From contig CM068379.1 of assembly GCA_034770075.1 (NCBI GenBank), positions 43,035,130 through 43,099,129 of the forward strand: 64,000 bases of DNA, given 5' to 3'. Made by a program: the position numbers and the translations under genes. This document shows positions 43,911-55,723 of the stretch, in pieces (the first letter of the stretch is position 1; each line of letters begins with the position of its first letter). Source of the stretch: Aralia elata (lineage: Eukaryota > Streptophyta > Magnoliopsida > Apiales > Araliaceae). The notes beneath the pieces were generated by a model. The model saw only the letters and a program-made list of their open reading frames with translations, was not told where the DNA came from and did not search any database.

Positions 43911-45801
43911 TGTTGGTGGATTTCACAACTGAAAAACTCACGCAAGTATACGCGGTCTAACAAGTAATATAATGATAAGTTGAGTATCGAACCCACGAGG
44001 AATTATAGCTAATATTTACCAAGTACCGACTTTATACCGCTTCAATCTTATTTAAACAGTTAAATCGAAGATATGAAATTAATCTAATTAATTCTAATTA
44101 TTAAAGCAAGTAAATGGATAACGATTGGTATCTAAGGTACTACAAGCTAAGATTATAATTGTTCCCCCACACAAGCATTCTGTCGAACACTTGGTGTGCT
44201 ATGTTTTATCGAACGTCATAACTATCTCTCTTTGGCCTAATGGTCACGATGGAATGTCGACCGAGAACTCATAAGCATTCATACCATTCTTTCGAGGTAA
44301 GTATGAACGTATCCTATCAAAGATCTACCCAAAAGGGAATAGAACTGAAAAGAATATCAAAGCTAGGTAATAATCCTCACATTCCTATGTGAATTATTCA
44401 AAGCAGAGAATTAAAGCATAGATTCTCAATTAGGCCACACATGGCATATAAGTATATTCCTATCTTACACACAAATTATGCAATCCATTGGTATAGATAA
44501 ATCATAATCACATGCCAATATATCAAGGTATACATCTATAATCCATTTCCCAATTTCTTATAGATTACCAAAATCATCACTAATTCCTTAGCAAGAATCA
44601 TTAAGCATAGATATATTGAACCAAACCATATGGTGCCAACCAAAGAGATAAGCTAATCAATTCAAATAACAAAGGGTTTCATTATAACCTTAGAGCAAAT
44701 ATTTAGTTCATAGCTTTTAAGCTAAAACATAAGTAGCAATAAATACAACATTTCTAGATGACAAAATCAAGGGAAATACTAGAGAAGAATAAACTGTGTC
44801 AAAGCTTCTTCAAACTCCAAGACTTCACCCAATCCTTGCTTTTCCTTCCGTGTTGACCATCGCTCTTCAGCTCCAAGGAATCCCAAACGTCTCCCTGTGT
44901 GCTAATCACAAGCTATTTACAAAGCTAAAGAGAAAATAAACTAAGCTAAGCTATGGAGATGAGAGAAAATATGGGTTTCTCTTGTGTTCTCTCTCCCTTT
45001 CTACCCCTAGGTTGCTGATGAATTCAAGGATTTTTGATTTGGGTCATTAGGTTAGGCATTTAACAACCCAATTTTGCCCAGAATTCGTGCTTGGCGCTGC
45101 GGCGTGGGCATTTGGCCTGAAATTCGCGCTGCAGTGTTAAGCATGACCTTGGCTACTGCATATTCGCGCTGCAGCGAGGCCAATAACACTAGGAACTCGC
45201 GCTGCAGCGAGGGTCCCTGAGTCAGGATTTCCAGCTTCGATGTCTGTTGGAAAAATGGCCATAACTTCTTCGTCCGAACTCGGATTAAGGCGTTTAAAGA
45301 GGCTATGGAAAGCTAAGAGTAGCTCTACAACTTTAATAACTGGAGCTCGTCGAGATAATGGCCGGAGCAAGTCTCAATTTCTCCGGGAAGCAACTAATGT
45401 GTAAAATGCATGCAAAATCCGATGGTAAAAAGACCATAACTCTCTCATACGAACTTCAAATTGGATGATTCTGGATGATCTGGAAAGCTAAGACAAATAT
45501 CTACAACTTTCGTTCTTTGAGTTTTGAGAGATTCGGATTAGAGCATGGGTGAAATTGAGAAACAAGCAGCTGAAAAGCCGAATTCAAGTCAAAAATGCAT
45601 CGATCCAAAGGGCCTTTATTTAATACCTATAAAACAAAGTTAAAACATATAAAATACATACAAAAACATAATAATGCAATACAAAACCATATAATATAAC
45701 AATAAGATAAAAACACATAAAAAGGAACATAAACTACCTAAGAACACACACCTTCATCAATCCAAAAGTACTCAATTCGTAGGTATAAAACTCACTCATC
45801 A
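43911..45801 (-). repeat. C right LTR
   Basis: 1,891 bp copy of 38425-40315. Palindrome cores are at 45097, 45129, 45169 and 45202, with the same 32, 40 and 33 spacing. One unit has decayed to CTGCAGTG. Confidence 0.95.
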
Positions 45802-46153
45802 ATCATCAAAACACATTGACTGCCCTACGACTACCCAGTCGGGGGTCTCGCTCCTCGGTGAGCGAGCGGCTGCCCAGCTCGCCGGTGAGCTGGCGGGGGT
45901 CGGGGGCAGCGCCCCCCTGGAAACCAAGCCTAAATTGCAATTAGATTATTCGATTTTCGCCTTAAGACAATACCAATCTGGTTGACATTTGGGAAATAAT
46001 TAAGCATTTAGGGCTTAACAAAATATGCTTAGTTAACCTGTCTAATCATTTAATACAAGGAAAGATATAAGTGTTGGACCCATTTGAAAAGGATTCATTA
46101 GGTCTGACCCGACCCGATCCGGTCTGACGGACCACCCAGGCCGGACACGGCAC

Positions 46154-46350
46154 TGGCGCTGCGGCGCCAAGCCTTAGCACTGGGCCTCACGCTACAGCGT
46201 GAGCCCCATGTTTTCTCCATGACCGGGCTTCGCGCTGCGGCGTGAGCCCTATAACTTGGATCTCACGCTGCGGCGTGAGCTCCGGTCTATTCCCATCTTT
46301 GCCCCTCGCTGCAGCGTGAGCTGCAGGGCTTATGAGTGGCGCTGCGGCGC
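46154..46350. repeat. Six CGCTGCGGCG-type motifs in B
   Basis: Cores at 46159, 46192, 46235, 46268, 46309 and 46342: spacings 33, 43, 33, 41 and 33. The same motif occurs in the unrelated element C. Confidence 0.9.
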
Positions 46351-47917
46351 GACTCTCCAGTAGCCGGATTCTGGGTTTCTTCCCAGTTCGCGACTCCGAC
46401 CTCCGGTCACTCCAACCTCCATAACTCCTTCAATACACAAACAAATTGGTCCATTTCGGACTCTATGGACTCCTAACTCATAGGGCCACAACATATCAAA
46501 AATGCAAAGCTACCCATTAACATTAACATGGTTAAATCCTAAGCCAAAGTGTAAAGTTCATACTCTGTTCTTCATGTTCTTGACATGTTTTACAAAAATC
46601 ATTACTACGAACTCGTTTTAACTCCTTTTTACTCCATTCCAACTGGGTTAGCTTCGTAACCCATGGAACTACAATACCATAGCAACAAATAAAATTAACA
46701 AACACAAAATCATAGCTCTACAGTCCTCTAAAAAGTCCGAATGTCCAAGTTCATGTCCAAAGTCCATTGTTCTTGCTCCATTAAGCCAAAGTAAGGATTT
46801 CTTGCGTTTTTGTTCCACTTTGATGTTATTAATGGCTTACATAGTCTCTTAACAACATTTACAAACAATCACAACAAACAAAAACACCAAGAATCGCCAA
46901 AAATCCGACCCACAAGCTTAAGAGCTTAAAACTAAGAAAAACTTGAAAAGGTTAACAAGAAATCGAATGGAAAGGATTTGGTTGGTGTTTTACCTCTATA
47001 AATCCTTCCTAGAGGTTAAGAAGCTTGGCTAGGCTTGATTTTGAAGGTCCTTCTTGCTTGGTTCCTCCACCCGTGCCTTCTCCTTCTTCCTCCTTTCTTT
47101 TCCGGCGAGTTCTTCTCTTTTTCCGGCGAACTCCGGCGACTTCTTCCTCCTTTCTTTTCCTTTCTCCGGCAAGTTCTCTCTCTCTCTGCAGAATCCCTAT
47201 CAGCTGAGCAACTTGGAATGGGATGGAATGGATTGAGAGTTGAATGAATGATTATTGAAGAAGTGGAAGAATTTAGGGAGAAAATGGGTTTGGAACTCAA
47301 GGTGGCGCCGGCACCCCCCCACTCTCTCACTCCTTAGCATTTTGATTGGTTGAAAGTGGTTTGGTGGTTCCCACTTGGAGCAATAAGCCAAATCAAATAC
47401 CCGAAAATACCAAAAATATATCCGAAAACTCCCACTTTTGTACCAAAACTGGTAAATAACTCTACCCAAAATTAAAATGGGTATTACCATAAATATTGGG
47501 ATGGGTAAAAATAATTATTATGGGATTTGTCCAAATATTCGGAACACCCATTTATTGCATTTCGGATACGGATAAAATCACGTATCAGCTCAAATAAAAT
47601 TTCCGACACTTGGAAAAATTATTCGTACACATACACGTATTAATGAAATTTATTAATATTGAAAAAGACACAAAAATATCTGACATGAATAGTGCCTCGG
47701 GAAACGTGCCTCGTGAATAGTGATTTAGCGGCGCTACGCGAAATCAATTGTTCACTTAAACAAAACTATAACACGTAAAACATACATTCACATAATCTAG
47801 ATTGCCCCACAACCTTTAAACACGTAGCACAAATATAATATTAATAAAATATAAAATATTCATTAATTATTCAAAAATTCGAACTATAAGGAAATTTCAG
47901 AATTCCCGGTCGTTACA

Positions 47918-47922
47918 GTTAC
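47918..47922. other. Target site duplication of B, right copy (gttac)
   Basis: Identical to 37190-37194. Confidence 0.95.
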
Positions 47923-49464
47923 ACTCTAAGAATCTCCACAACTTATCTTTAAGCTAAGGTATATATTACCTTATATTTAATCATCATCAAACATCATTTA
48001 GAATTCATTTTAACATCTTATTATTCACTTATTACATTAATCTAAGTTTAATCCTGCATAAAATGATATATCATAACTACCAAGAAAAGAAAACAATTTT
48101 TTTTTCTAGCAGTGATTCTCGCCAGGGCGAGAATTCCCTTTTAAAATTTCTCGCCGGGGCGAGAGACTCAACAGTCGTCTCCTACAGTCGCGAACCAGTG
48201 AAAACTTTGGCCAAATTTGGCCAAATTTTCCGAATTCTACCATCCAACACATAATTTAAATATACCAAGACATCAAATATAACACAAAACTATTTCTCAA
48301 CATGTTTCTAAACATTCTCAACATCATATTACACATAATCAACCAACTTGAATTAAAAATTCTCTGTAAAAACAAGATATTCATGTTTTAACCATTTTAA
48401 TGAAATCAACTACTGTAACCTCATCTTTCAACCATTTTAATCCATTCTAATTACATTCTTTTCGTTTTTCATCATATTAACACAATCAAAAATCAATTTA
48501 CCAATTAATAATCTAATTGAACATCAATTTTCATATATATATGCCATACATGAAATAAACTCTGTAAAAATTACAAACTCTACTCCAAAGCGTGTTTTCA
48601 TGGATTAAAACCTTAAAATTAACTTATAATCATCATATAATCATCTAATTCATGATTACTAACAATTGTATCAACTAATTCATGTTTTTAGCAAACAATT
48701 CACTTACATGAAACTAAAAACCATATACAGTGAAACAAAACTATAAATAAAACTTAAAAGAGATTATACCTTCAAACTATATATATAATTCCTTAGCTTA
48801 GCGCTTCCCTTCCTTCTCTTTCTCAATTCTCAAAACTCTCAAACTCTCAATTTTCTCTCTAATTCTCTCTTCTTCTCTATATATTCTTTTTTTTAAACAC
48901 TGTGTTTTATTTTCTTTTAACAACTGACAAGCAAAACAAATAAAAACTGATGGAACGTATATTTTCTAATTAAATCATCAGTTATAAAAATTCAAAAGCC
49001 ATAAGGCTTTGTTTGGTAAAAATAAATTAAAATAACTCATTATTTCCAACCAAAGGTCATAAGGCCTTGTTTGGTTTGATGGAAATAAAAACTCTTTCTA
49101 TTTATTTTAATAACTCATTATAACATATAGTTTTAATTGTCACACTTTTAATTTAATTGAACTTATTATTAAATAAATTCAATTAAACCTTACTAACTTA
49201 AATAATAGTTCCATTTAACCATTAACACCAAATAAATTATCTTATTCAAATAAATTCTTTATTCAAATAAATCATTTAATCATCTAATTTAATTATTAAA
49301 TTAAATTAGAATAAACACATCAAATCACAATCAAATAATATTTAACAAAAATTCTTTTACCATAACTTATAAATTATTTATTTTACTTAATAAATAAATT
49401 AATAAAAATATTTATATAACTCAATAAATATTTTTATTTAATCACAAAAATTGCATTCGTTACA
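47923..49464 (-). repeat. A right LTR, second segment
   Basis: Resumes at ACTCTAAGAATCTCC exactly where the first segment stopped and ends ATTCGTTACA. It carries only two GC palindromes (48117-48132 and 48149-48164), because a 32-bp unit present in the left LTR is missing. Confidence 0.93.
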
Positions 49465-49469
49465 TAAAG
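49465..49469. other. Target site duplication of A, right copy (taaag)
   Basis: Identical to 27151-27155. Confidence 0.95.
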
Positions 49470-51130
49470 TATGAGAATCATACCCTTGTAGAACTATGTT
49501 TCCACAGGTATGAGTTCACCTCCAAATCCTTCGCGTTCTCCTTGAATTTCACCGATTAAATTCCTTCCTTTGATCAACGTTAGCCACCCAAGTGTTTGGC
49601 CTCTAGAGGTGATCCACTAAGGAATAATAGTTGTTCAAGAAGATGGGTGTTGACAAAACCTTAGTTTCTATCTCTATAGAAATTGCAAGTACTCTCACTA
49701 TCTCCAATTTTTATGGAAGAGTGTATAACTGTCTAACCCTAAATCATGATAAGACTCCTCTTATTTATAGATATAGGGAACCCTCCTAAACTATTTAGGA
49801 TTAAGGTTGTTATTTTAATTAAACTCCTTTAATTAATTGAACTCCTAATCCAATTAGGAATTTATGAGTGTATTTTTATTAATTAATTCCCAATCCCTAT
49901 TAGGAATTAAATAATAGTAATAGTAATAATAATAATAAGACTCCTCTTATTAATTTATATTTAATATTTCCAAAATATTAAATAATAAATATTAAGCTAT
50001 TTAATTTATTCTATCTCCATAGATTAAATTAAATACACATAACTTATTATTACGATTATGCCATTTACTTCTTAAATAAATATTTTCTTTTTGCGGTGTG
50101 ACCCTTTAGGTTCTCCATATTAAACCGGTTATGAATAAATCAATTAAAACAATTCTAATTTTATTTAAATAAATAAATTAAACTATTTAATTCATTTAAA
50201 TAAATAATATTTATTCTATAATAAGGTTAAGCCCCCTTAGCGATCAACGACTTTCCAGATAATATAGATTTCAACATTAATCACAAAAGAACCTTTCAGT
50301 GAATAGTTACCGTACAATTCAATCCTTCTACCATACAATGTCCCAATTAAATATAAGACATGGAATTACTGTCAAGTATTATTTTATTTAATTATATGTA
50401 TTTCGATTCTCAAATGCACAACTCTTATTAATGCAAATTAGAAACTCCTTTCTAATTTCATTCTGCTTTGGCCAAAGACTTCTGAGTTGTTATTTATCGA
50501 ATCACATAGGACATTCTCTCCTTTTACTAGAAGTGGTAGATTCTTTGTTGATCATTCACCCATCTCCATGTATAACTTATTATACCCAATCATACCCTTT
50601 GATATACCCTAAAGGTCTTAAGGGACATGTTAAAGTATAACTCATCATACACAAGATACTATGATGATCTCAAGTCCAAGGATCACTTGTACTACTATCA
50701 CTAGAGGAATTCCTATTGACAGGCGAGTAAAACTCCATTAGGTATTCCTTAGCGAGCCACGTTTAGTGAACTTATTCTCTAATAAGCACCTACATACTTG
50801 CTTTAGTGTCTCCACACAAATGATTATGAGATCAATCATCCTCTTCATAAGAGAAAGCAACGTATGTACTAATCTATCCGGATTCACTAATCCCCTTTTT
50901 AGTAATCCAACGATTAGGAACGATTTAAATTTTTGAGCTATCTAGAATTTAGATCTCATTAGCATGATCCCCATCATGATTCTAAAAGCATTGCTCAAAA
51001 CTATGGGTTTATCACATTTAATATAACAGCACATGTAGATAATGTAAAATGCCTTTAATAACCGAATAAGATTACAAAGTATATGCTACATCATATCAAA
51101 TATGATTGGCTTGTGTGCATACTACTTTCA
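49470..51130 (-). repeat. I right LTR, second segment
   Basis: Continues the copia LTR started at 27010. Its last 926 bp match the left LTR (20677-21603) closely. Ends TACTTTCA, next to the gag of G. Confidence 0.9.
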
Positions 51131-51215
51131 AAGCTCTCATCAGGTCGGTTTGACCCTGAGTGTTATTAACCGACTCTTCGACCCTTTGGTTTCGTGGCTG
51201 TCTCTTCGGCGGCAT
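51131..51215 (-). pseudogene. G gag N-terminus, truncated by I
   Basis: ATG at 51215 followed by 28 codons beginning MPPKRQPRNQRVEESVNN, parallel to the gag start of A (MPPRRQ...). It is cut where the copia LTR begins. The rest of gag-pol is absent from the window, lost in the rearrangement left of I. Confidence 0.75.
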
Positions 51216-51239
51216 GGTCTGCCACAAAGCAAAACCTTA

Positions 51240-51244
51240 CATTA
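51240..51244. other. Target site duplication of E, left copy (catta)
   Basis: Repeated at 57381-57385. Confidence 0.93.
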
Positions 51245-52441
51245 TGATAGACTTCACGGCACGCTTGCGTGAGGTGGTCGTCGCCCGGATCGTTTTCAGC
51301 AAGTTATGAAGGTGGAACGCTCACAACACCTTAACCCTTCGCCTATATTGAGACGAAAACCTTGGTATAATTGCTTTGCGCCAGGAAGCTTGCGTTGAAT
51401 GGACACCAACGACACCTAAACCTCGTGTTTATAGAGAAACAGGAACCTCGGTACAATCGACGATTGATGGTTCGGTAGAATGACACCACAAACAACTATG
51501 ATCTGTTGAATGATAAGTCGATAATTGAATCTCAAGAAAACTAAGAAAATAATCTAGGAATTCTTAAAGAATCAAAAGATGAGAAGAATCTCACAATAAT
51601 TTCATTAATCAAAAAGTGTATATCTCTATTACATCAGCCATGTATTCTATTTATACTAATAGAATAAAACCTTAAGAAACCCTAAATCCTAAAAGGAATA
51701 GAAATCCAATTGGAAATCAAATTCTACCTAACTAATTAATATGGAAAATAAATTATATCTAATAAATATCCTAATTATAATAGAAATCTAAAAGATATGT
51801 AAATCCCTAAAATAAAAGAAAGAAATCTGCCAAAAACCGTGTGCCTCGAAAAACGTGTCAGGAAAATCTGGCTGTTCTCGCCGGGGCGAGAAACTTGTAC
51901 TAGAAATTCTCGCCGGGGCGAGAATGGCCAGAGAAGTCTTGGCCGGGGCGGCTTCAGTTTGGGCCGGGGCAAAAATATCCAGAGAAGTTCTCGCCGGGGC
52001 GAGAAAAATAAGCCTGCGATTCTCGCCAGGGCGAGAACCCTGAATCCCAACTTTTGAGTTTGTTTTCCGTGCAATCCAACCTCGTGTTGTCCCATGATAT
52101 AACATAACCTCTTCAGCTTTCTTGGACATCCATAACATCGTAAGAACGCTAATCCTTGCATTAATTGACACATATCCTCATTAATGATTAGACGATACCA
52201 ACGAACATGACGAACCCTATTTCGAACGCTTGACTTGCATTGATTTGGTCTCACTACATAGATCGTATCTAGCAATCCCAAATCACATGAATGACCCTCT
52301 CCTCAATGTTCATATGAATTGAGCTCCATTGTAAGCATCCTTGAGTAGAGTTTAGCCCAATTACTTGAATTCGTTTGTTGAACCCTCGAAGCTTGAGTTG
52401 AGTCGATGACGCTTAATGCGAGCTTGGTCAGGATTGTATCA
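51245..52441 (-). repeat. E left LTR
   Basis: 1,197 bp, with six GC-rich motifs at 51876-52037. Confidence 0.95.
51876..52037. repeat. Six GC-rich motifs in the E left LTR
   Basis: CCGGGG-type cores at 51881, 51913, 51943, 51964, 51994 and 52026: spacings 32, 30, 21, 30 and 32. Four units are TCTCGCCGGGGCGAGA or one mismatch away, as in the unrelated element A. Two inner ones (GGCCGGGGC) keep only the core. Confidence 0.92.
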
Positions 52442-52830
52442 TTCCCCTCCTCTTCAAAAGGATTTGTCCTCAAATCCAGCATCTCCCCTTGAAAAAGATA
52501 TATCCATAAAACTGATCCTACACCCAAACAAACCAAGTTAGAAGCATCAAACAAAACATAATCATAATTCTCACCAATCACATGAAATATATAAATAAAG
52601 TGTGTAAGAATATGAAAATAATCAATAGAACTTCCAACTCCCTCAAGACTCAAAATAGCAATATCAAGCATCTTTCTCGAGTTAACATGAAACACTATTG
52701 AAGATCTCCTTCCAAATGACGATCGAATCGACATATCCCCATGTGAGTTCTTCGAAATATGACCTGGAAACTTAAACTCTTGTTCTCTTTGACTCAAACA
52801 CTTCGGCAAACTACCATGATACTCTTGCAA
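52442..52830 (-). pseudogene. E distal ORF with Ty3 polyprotein tail
   Basis: A minus frame from 52830 that runs through the PPT into the LTR (to 52303). Near its end is DLRTNPFEEEGND, the characteristic C-terminal tail of one group of Ty3 Gag-Pol proteins, overlapping the PPT. The preceding part (for example GENYDYVLFDASNLVCLG) resembles the end of the neighbouring ORF (RNFDCVFVLVANLVGF), suggesting internal duplication. It is one frame off from the ORF upstream. It looks like the remains of the pol 3' end. Confidence 0.55.
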
Positions 52831-52855
52831 ATGTAAGCCAATTTCTTCCCAAATG

Positions 52856-53578
52856 CTAACTTAAAACAAAACCAACTAAATTAGCAACTAAAACAAAAAC
52901 ACAATCAAAATTTCTACCTAAGAAATCAAATGCATATATAGTAAAATAAAAACAAATAAAACTATGAAAAGTCCTATATCCTCCTGGATCAAATATCAGC
53001 ATGTAGAACTCTTCATGAAGCATAATCTCCCATCCACGAATTCCCGGATCAAAAACCAATCTGATGATCTTGACCATTCGTAGATAAACCCATTGATAAA
53101 TTCCCGGATCAAAAGTGAACCTTATGATCTCGATCATTTGTACTAACTTCCATTCCAATGCACCCAGATCAAATGTCAAAATTTGAAACTTGACACGTTG
53201 CATTTGCAAGCACCTTTGAATTCCTGGATTAAACACAACACAAAACAAATCAACAAGTACCTTTTGTTTAATCACAAAGAAATCAAATAAATCAAAATCA
53301 CATGCAAAGTCTACTAGAATAAAATCCAAATAACTTCCCTTTAGATTTTCCACGCATTGTTCAAATGGATTTACCCAATGATCCATGCTTTTCTCCTCAA
53401 TGAGTAAGAATCCATCTTGAACCTGCACAACAAAACTAACCTTTCCCTTTCCGTTGACATTAACCAATGCAACATCAGATAACGACATCAATGGAATTGA
53501 AAGATCAAAACCAACACCACAAGATAAAAACTCACTAGCATACTTATGATACTCACAATCAAACTCAACATATGCCAA
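52856..53578 (-). pseudogene. E middle ORF with FDPG repeats
   Basis: 240 codons, in frame with the Gag ORF upstream and separated from it by one TGA. Unrecognised as a family. Residues about 130-215 hold five tandem units of about 20-25 residues built on FxPG or FDPG, a Trp, a Met and IIR (for example FDPGIYQWVYLRMVKIIRLV). The flanks are hydrophobic, but no clear signal peptide or membrane helix set is seen. It may be diverged pol sequence expanded by duplication. Confidence 0.5.
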
Positions 53579-53587
53579 AGAATTTTT

Positions 53588-55723
53588 TCAAGTGTCAACA
53601 AAAGTCGAAGTATCATCAATACAGATATTAGCAAATTTTCCCATGAAAGAATGTAACACATGATTTAACATAAAAACTTTTAATGCATTAGTTAATCCTA
53701 ATGATTTAACTAAACATGTATGTAAACCATATCTTAATCCAATCCGATGATAATCACTTTTCAACTCAATACCAAATGACAGTAATTCTTTCCCATTCAA
53801 GACAACATTCTCAAAATCATGCAATGATAACAACTTTAATGGAAAGACATTACCAAACGATAGCAAATCATGCAATGAAGATTTCTCTACTGAAGAATCA
53901 TGATCACTACCATTACCAATTAACGACATGCCATGCAAAGATTGATCAAAATCTAATTCAACATGTGAATGAAAAACCCTAGAATGAGTTTCATGCAAGT
54001 ACAAATGTTGAAAACGAGAATACCCACAATAATCACTAGAATAAATTCTACGAAGATATGCACTTTGACAATGAGAATTTACCAAATGATAGTAGGAATA
54101 TTGACAATGAAAATATAACGCATGCTCATAAACTAACTCAACAAATATCAAATATCCTCCATAGTTTATGATAAAGACGATTTTACCCTCAAAATAGCCA
54201 AACACAACTTTACCAATGGAAGCATGCAAAACATGTTTTAATAAACTCATGAAAACACTAGATGCATTAGTTAATCTAACAGAGATAACTAACCACCTAT
54301 ACAAGTTACATGTAAACACAATTTTCCATTTATCACACTCTCTCATGCTAAATTGACTAGGCAATATCCTCACATGGTCATCACCCAATGTATACAAAAC
54401 ATAAGTACTATGCAATTTATCAAGCATATTATCTAAGCAAAGAAAATAATATTGATACTTGTTTACCAATTCAAAATCAACGAACAAGCTCGGCATTCTA
54501 TCTTCCTTAGGTACTACGATCTCATGAATAGCACATGCACTAATGACTTCATCCACGATACCCGCTTTGATGAAGTTGGACTCCATCAACTCGCCAACCC
54601 GCCTTGGTAACTCCGTCGTCTCCTCGGGAATACTACAAGTTGGCTGATATGGAATTATAGCTCGGGGTATATCTTCAATCACCTGTATAAGAGAAACAAC
54701 AGAACTAGACAAAGAAGAGTTAATCTGGTTAGTATTCAAAAGCGCCGTCTTGTACGAATGTACAGTCATTGGCTTTTCAAAATACAACTCACTTTCCAAC
54801 TTACTCTCCTCTCTTTTTTCACTCTTACTCTCCACTGTTTCTTTCTCTCGTTTATTTTCACTCTCATTCTTTTTATTCTCTCGTTTCTTTTCATTCTCTT
54901 TTTCACACTTTTCTTGTGCACACCCAATCTTTTTTTCAATTTCTTTTTCAATTTCTTTTTGTCGTTCACTTTCACTGGTATTTTCTTCCTCAAGATCATG
55001 GACTACATCTCGAACATCGGAATCTAACAACTCTCCTTGAACAACATATTCTTTTCCATCTTCTTCCTCTTGCGGCTGATCTCGCTCTTTTTGTGCCTTA
55101 AGAGTGACTCGTTGCTGTTTCAAATGATCATCCTTCAACTCACTATACGTTCTCATGATGTCCTCAAATGATGTCGGTTCAATATACACCCTAGGAGTTT
55201 CTCTTCGCTGTCTGCACTGCAAATCTTCATGTCTACGAACCTTCTTTTCATTATCACAAGCTGAACGCCTTGAAGGTTGCTCTACATGTTTCGGAGATGC
55301 ATGTTCATTCCTCCTACTAGGTTGTCCTGGAGCATACCGCTTTCTCATCACGGTTTTCAACTCTTCCCACGTCTCGATCGGACGCTCTCCATACCTTTTC
55401 CTGCTACGCACAAATTCAGCCCACCATGTAGCTGCATAATCAGAAAAATCTTGAACTGCAAGTTTGAACTTCTTGTACTCGAAATAATTATGATAGCCAA
55501 ACTCTCGTTCCTTCCTTTCCTCCCAACTCAAATAAACTTCAGGATCGCGCCTTCCTTGAAAAGATCTCTTTTGCCACTCATAATTATTTTCATAACCATA
55601 ATTATACATGTTCGCTGCAAAACAAAGGTTAGTAGATAAAGAAAATTTTTCCTCACACACTCCCTTACGTGTTTCGCTCAAACAATATATCCCACAATTA
55701 TGAAACGCTCGTGTATCACACAA
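53588..55723 (-). CDS. E Gag plus RT-derived long ORF
   Basis: 711 codons open; the likely start is the internal Met at residue 39 (55609). Residues 55-135 are a Retrotrans_gag domain (GRRDPEVYLSWEERKEREFG, FKLAVQDFSDYAATWW, RPIETWEELKTVMRKRY). Residues about 150-320 are very rich in Glu, Lys and Arg. Residues about 365-530 resemble the RT entrance and palm of Ty3 elements (LPRRVGELMESNFI, FSMRECDKWK, LTNASSVFM), but the catalytic motif reads YFEG instead of YFDD. A second RT-like copy at about 645-711 has FGIELKSDYHRI, LGLTNALKVFM and ICIDD. The frame has stayed open although RT chemistry looks lost, so the product may act as Gag only. No protease or zinc knuckle is seen. Confidence 0.7.
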   Translation of the reverse strand: MCDTRAFHNCGIYCLSETRKGVCEEKFSLSTNLCFAANMYNYGYENNYEWQKRSFQGRRDPEVYLSWEERKEREFGYHNYFEYKKFKLAVQDFSDYAATWWAEFVRSRKRYGERPIETWEELKTVMRKRYAPGQPSRRNEHASPKHVEQPSRRSACDNEKKVRRHEDLQCRQRRETPRVYIEPTSFEDIMRTYSELKDDHLKQQRVTLKAQKERDQPQEEEDGKEYVVQGELLDSDVRDVVHDLEEENTSESERQKEIEKEIEKKIGCAQEKCEKENEKKRENKKNESENKREKETVESKSEKREESKLESELYFEKPMTVHSYKTALLNTNQINSSLSSSVVSLIQVIEDIPRAIIPYQPTCSIPEETTELPRRVGELMESNFIKAGIVDEVISACAIHEIVVPKEDRMPSLFVDFELVNKYQYYFLCLDNMLDKLHSTYVLYTLGDDHVRILPSQFSMRECDKWKIVFTCNLYRWLVISVRLTNASSVFMSLLKHVLHASIGKVVFGYFEGKIVFIINYGGYLIFVELVYEHALYFHCQYSYYHLVNSHCQSAYLRRIYSSDYCGYSRFQHLYLHETHSRVFHSHVELDFDQSLHGMSLIGNGSDHDSSVEKSSLHDLLSFGNVFPLKLLSLHDFENVVLNGKELLSFGIELKSDYHRIGLRYGLHTCLVKSLGLTNALKVFMLNHVLHSFMGKFANICIDDTSTFVDT

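Larger units (their letters stand above)
38425..45801 (-). mobile_element. Element C: non-autonomous tRNA-Asp-primed Ty3 element
   Basis: 7,377 bp with two 1,891-bp LTRs (38425-40315 and 43911-45801), TGTTGG...CTCATCA on the plus strand. PBS for tRNA-Asp at 43888-43904, PPT at 40316-40330, both in minus orientation. The LTRs differ at about 17 substitutions and two 1-bp indels by eye, so it is young. The 3.6 kb internal region has only gag-like pieces and no protease, RT, RNase H or integrase. It must rely on a partner. The PBS type and the 'ttaagtttgggggtat' PPT region are familiar from Athila/Tat-side Ty3 elements; the exact lineage is uncertain. Confidence 0.92.
37195..47917 (-). mobile_element. 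Solo LTR B (Tekay-like), containing element C
   Basis: Starts TGTGACACCCCCAAATTC and ends CGGTCGTTACA with 5-bp duplications. Excluding C and one copy of its duplication it is about 3.34 kb. It has no internal domain, PBS or PPT, so it is a solo LTR left by recombination between the two LTRs of a former element. It shares the GGGGATCAGCC block (37763) and 'ttagctgcaat' block with A, H and G. Its right half has GC-rich dyads at 45840-45905 and a CGCTGCAGCG-type cluster at 46154-46350. Confidence 0.9.
27156..49464 (-). mobile_element. Element A: Tekay/Del-type chromovirus, host to B and C
   Basis: Minus-strand Ty3 element with LTRs in element sense running from TGTAACG to GGTGTCACA, 5-bp duplication taaag, PBS for initiator tRNA-Met, an extra coiled-coil ORF, gag with three zinc knuckles, protease, RT, RNase H and integrase ending in a chromodomain. 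Its left LTR is 27156-29986. Its right LTR is 35943-37194 plus 47923-49464, split by B. Without B the element is about 11.6 kb. Damage is light: one frameshift in RT and three nonsense codons. It inserted into the right LTR of I. Confidence 0.95.

Noticed and set aside
54750..55639. Plus-strand ORFs opposite the E Gag frame
   Set aside because: They are antisense shadows of the Glu/Lys-rich Gag segment (Phe/Ser/Leu-rich composition) with no independent support.
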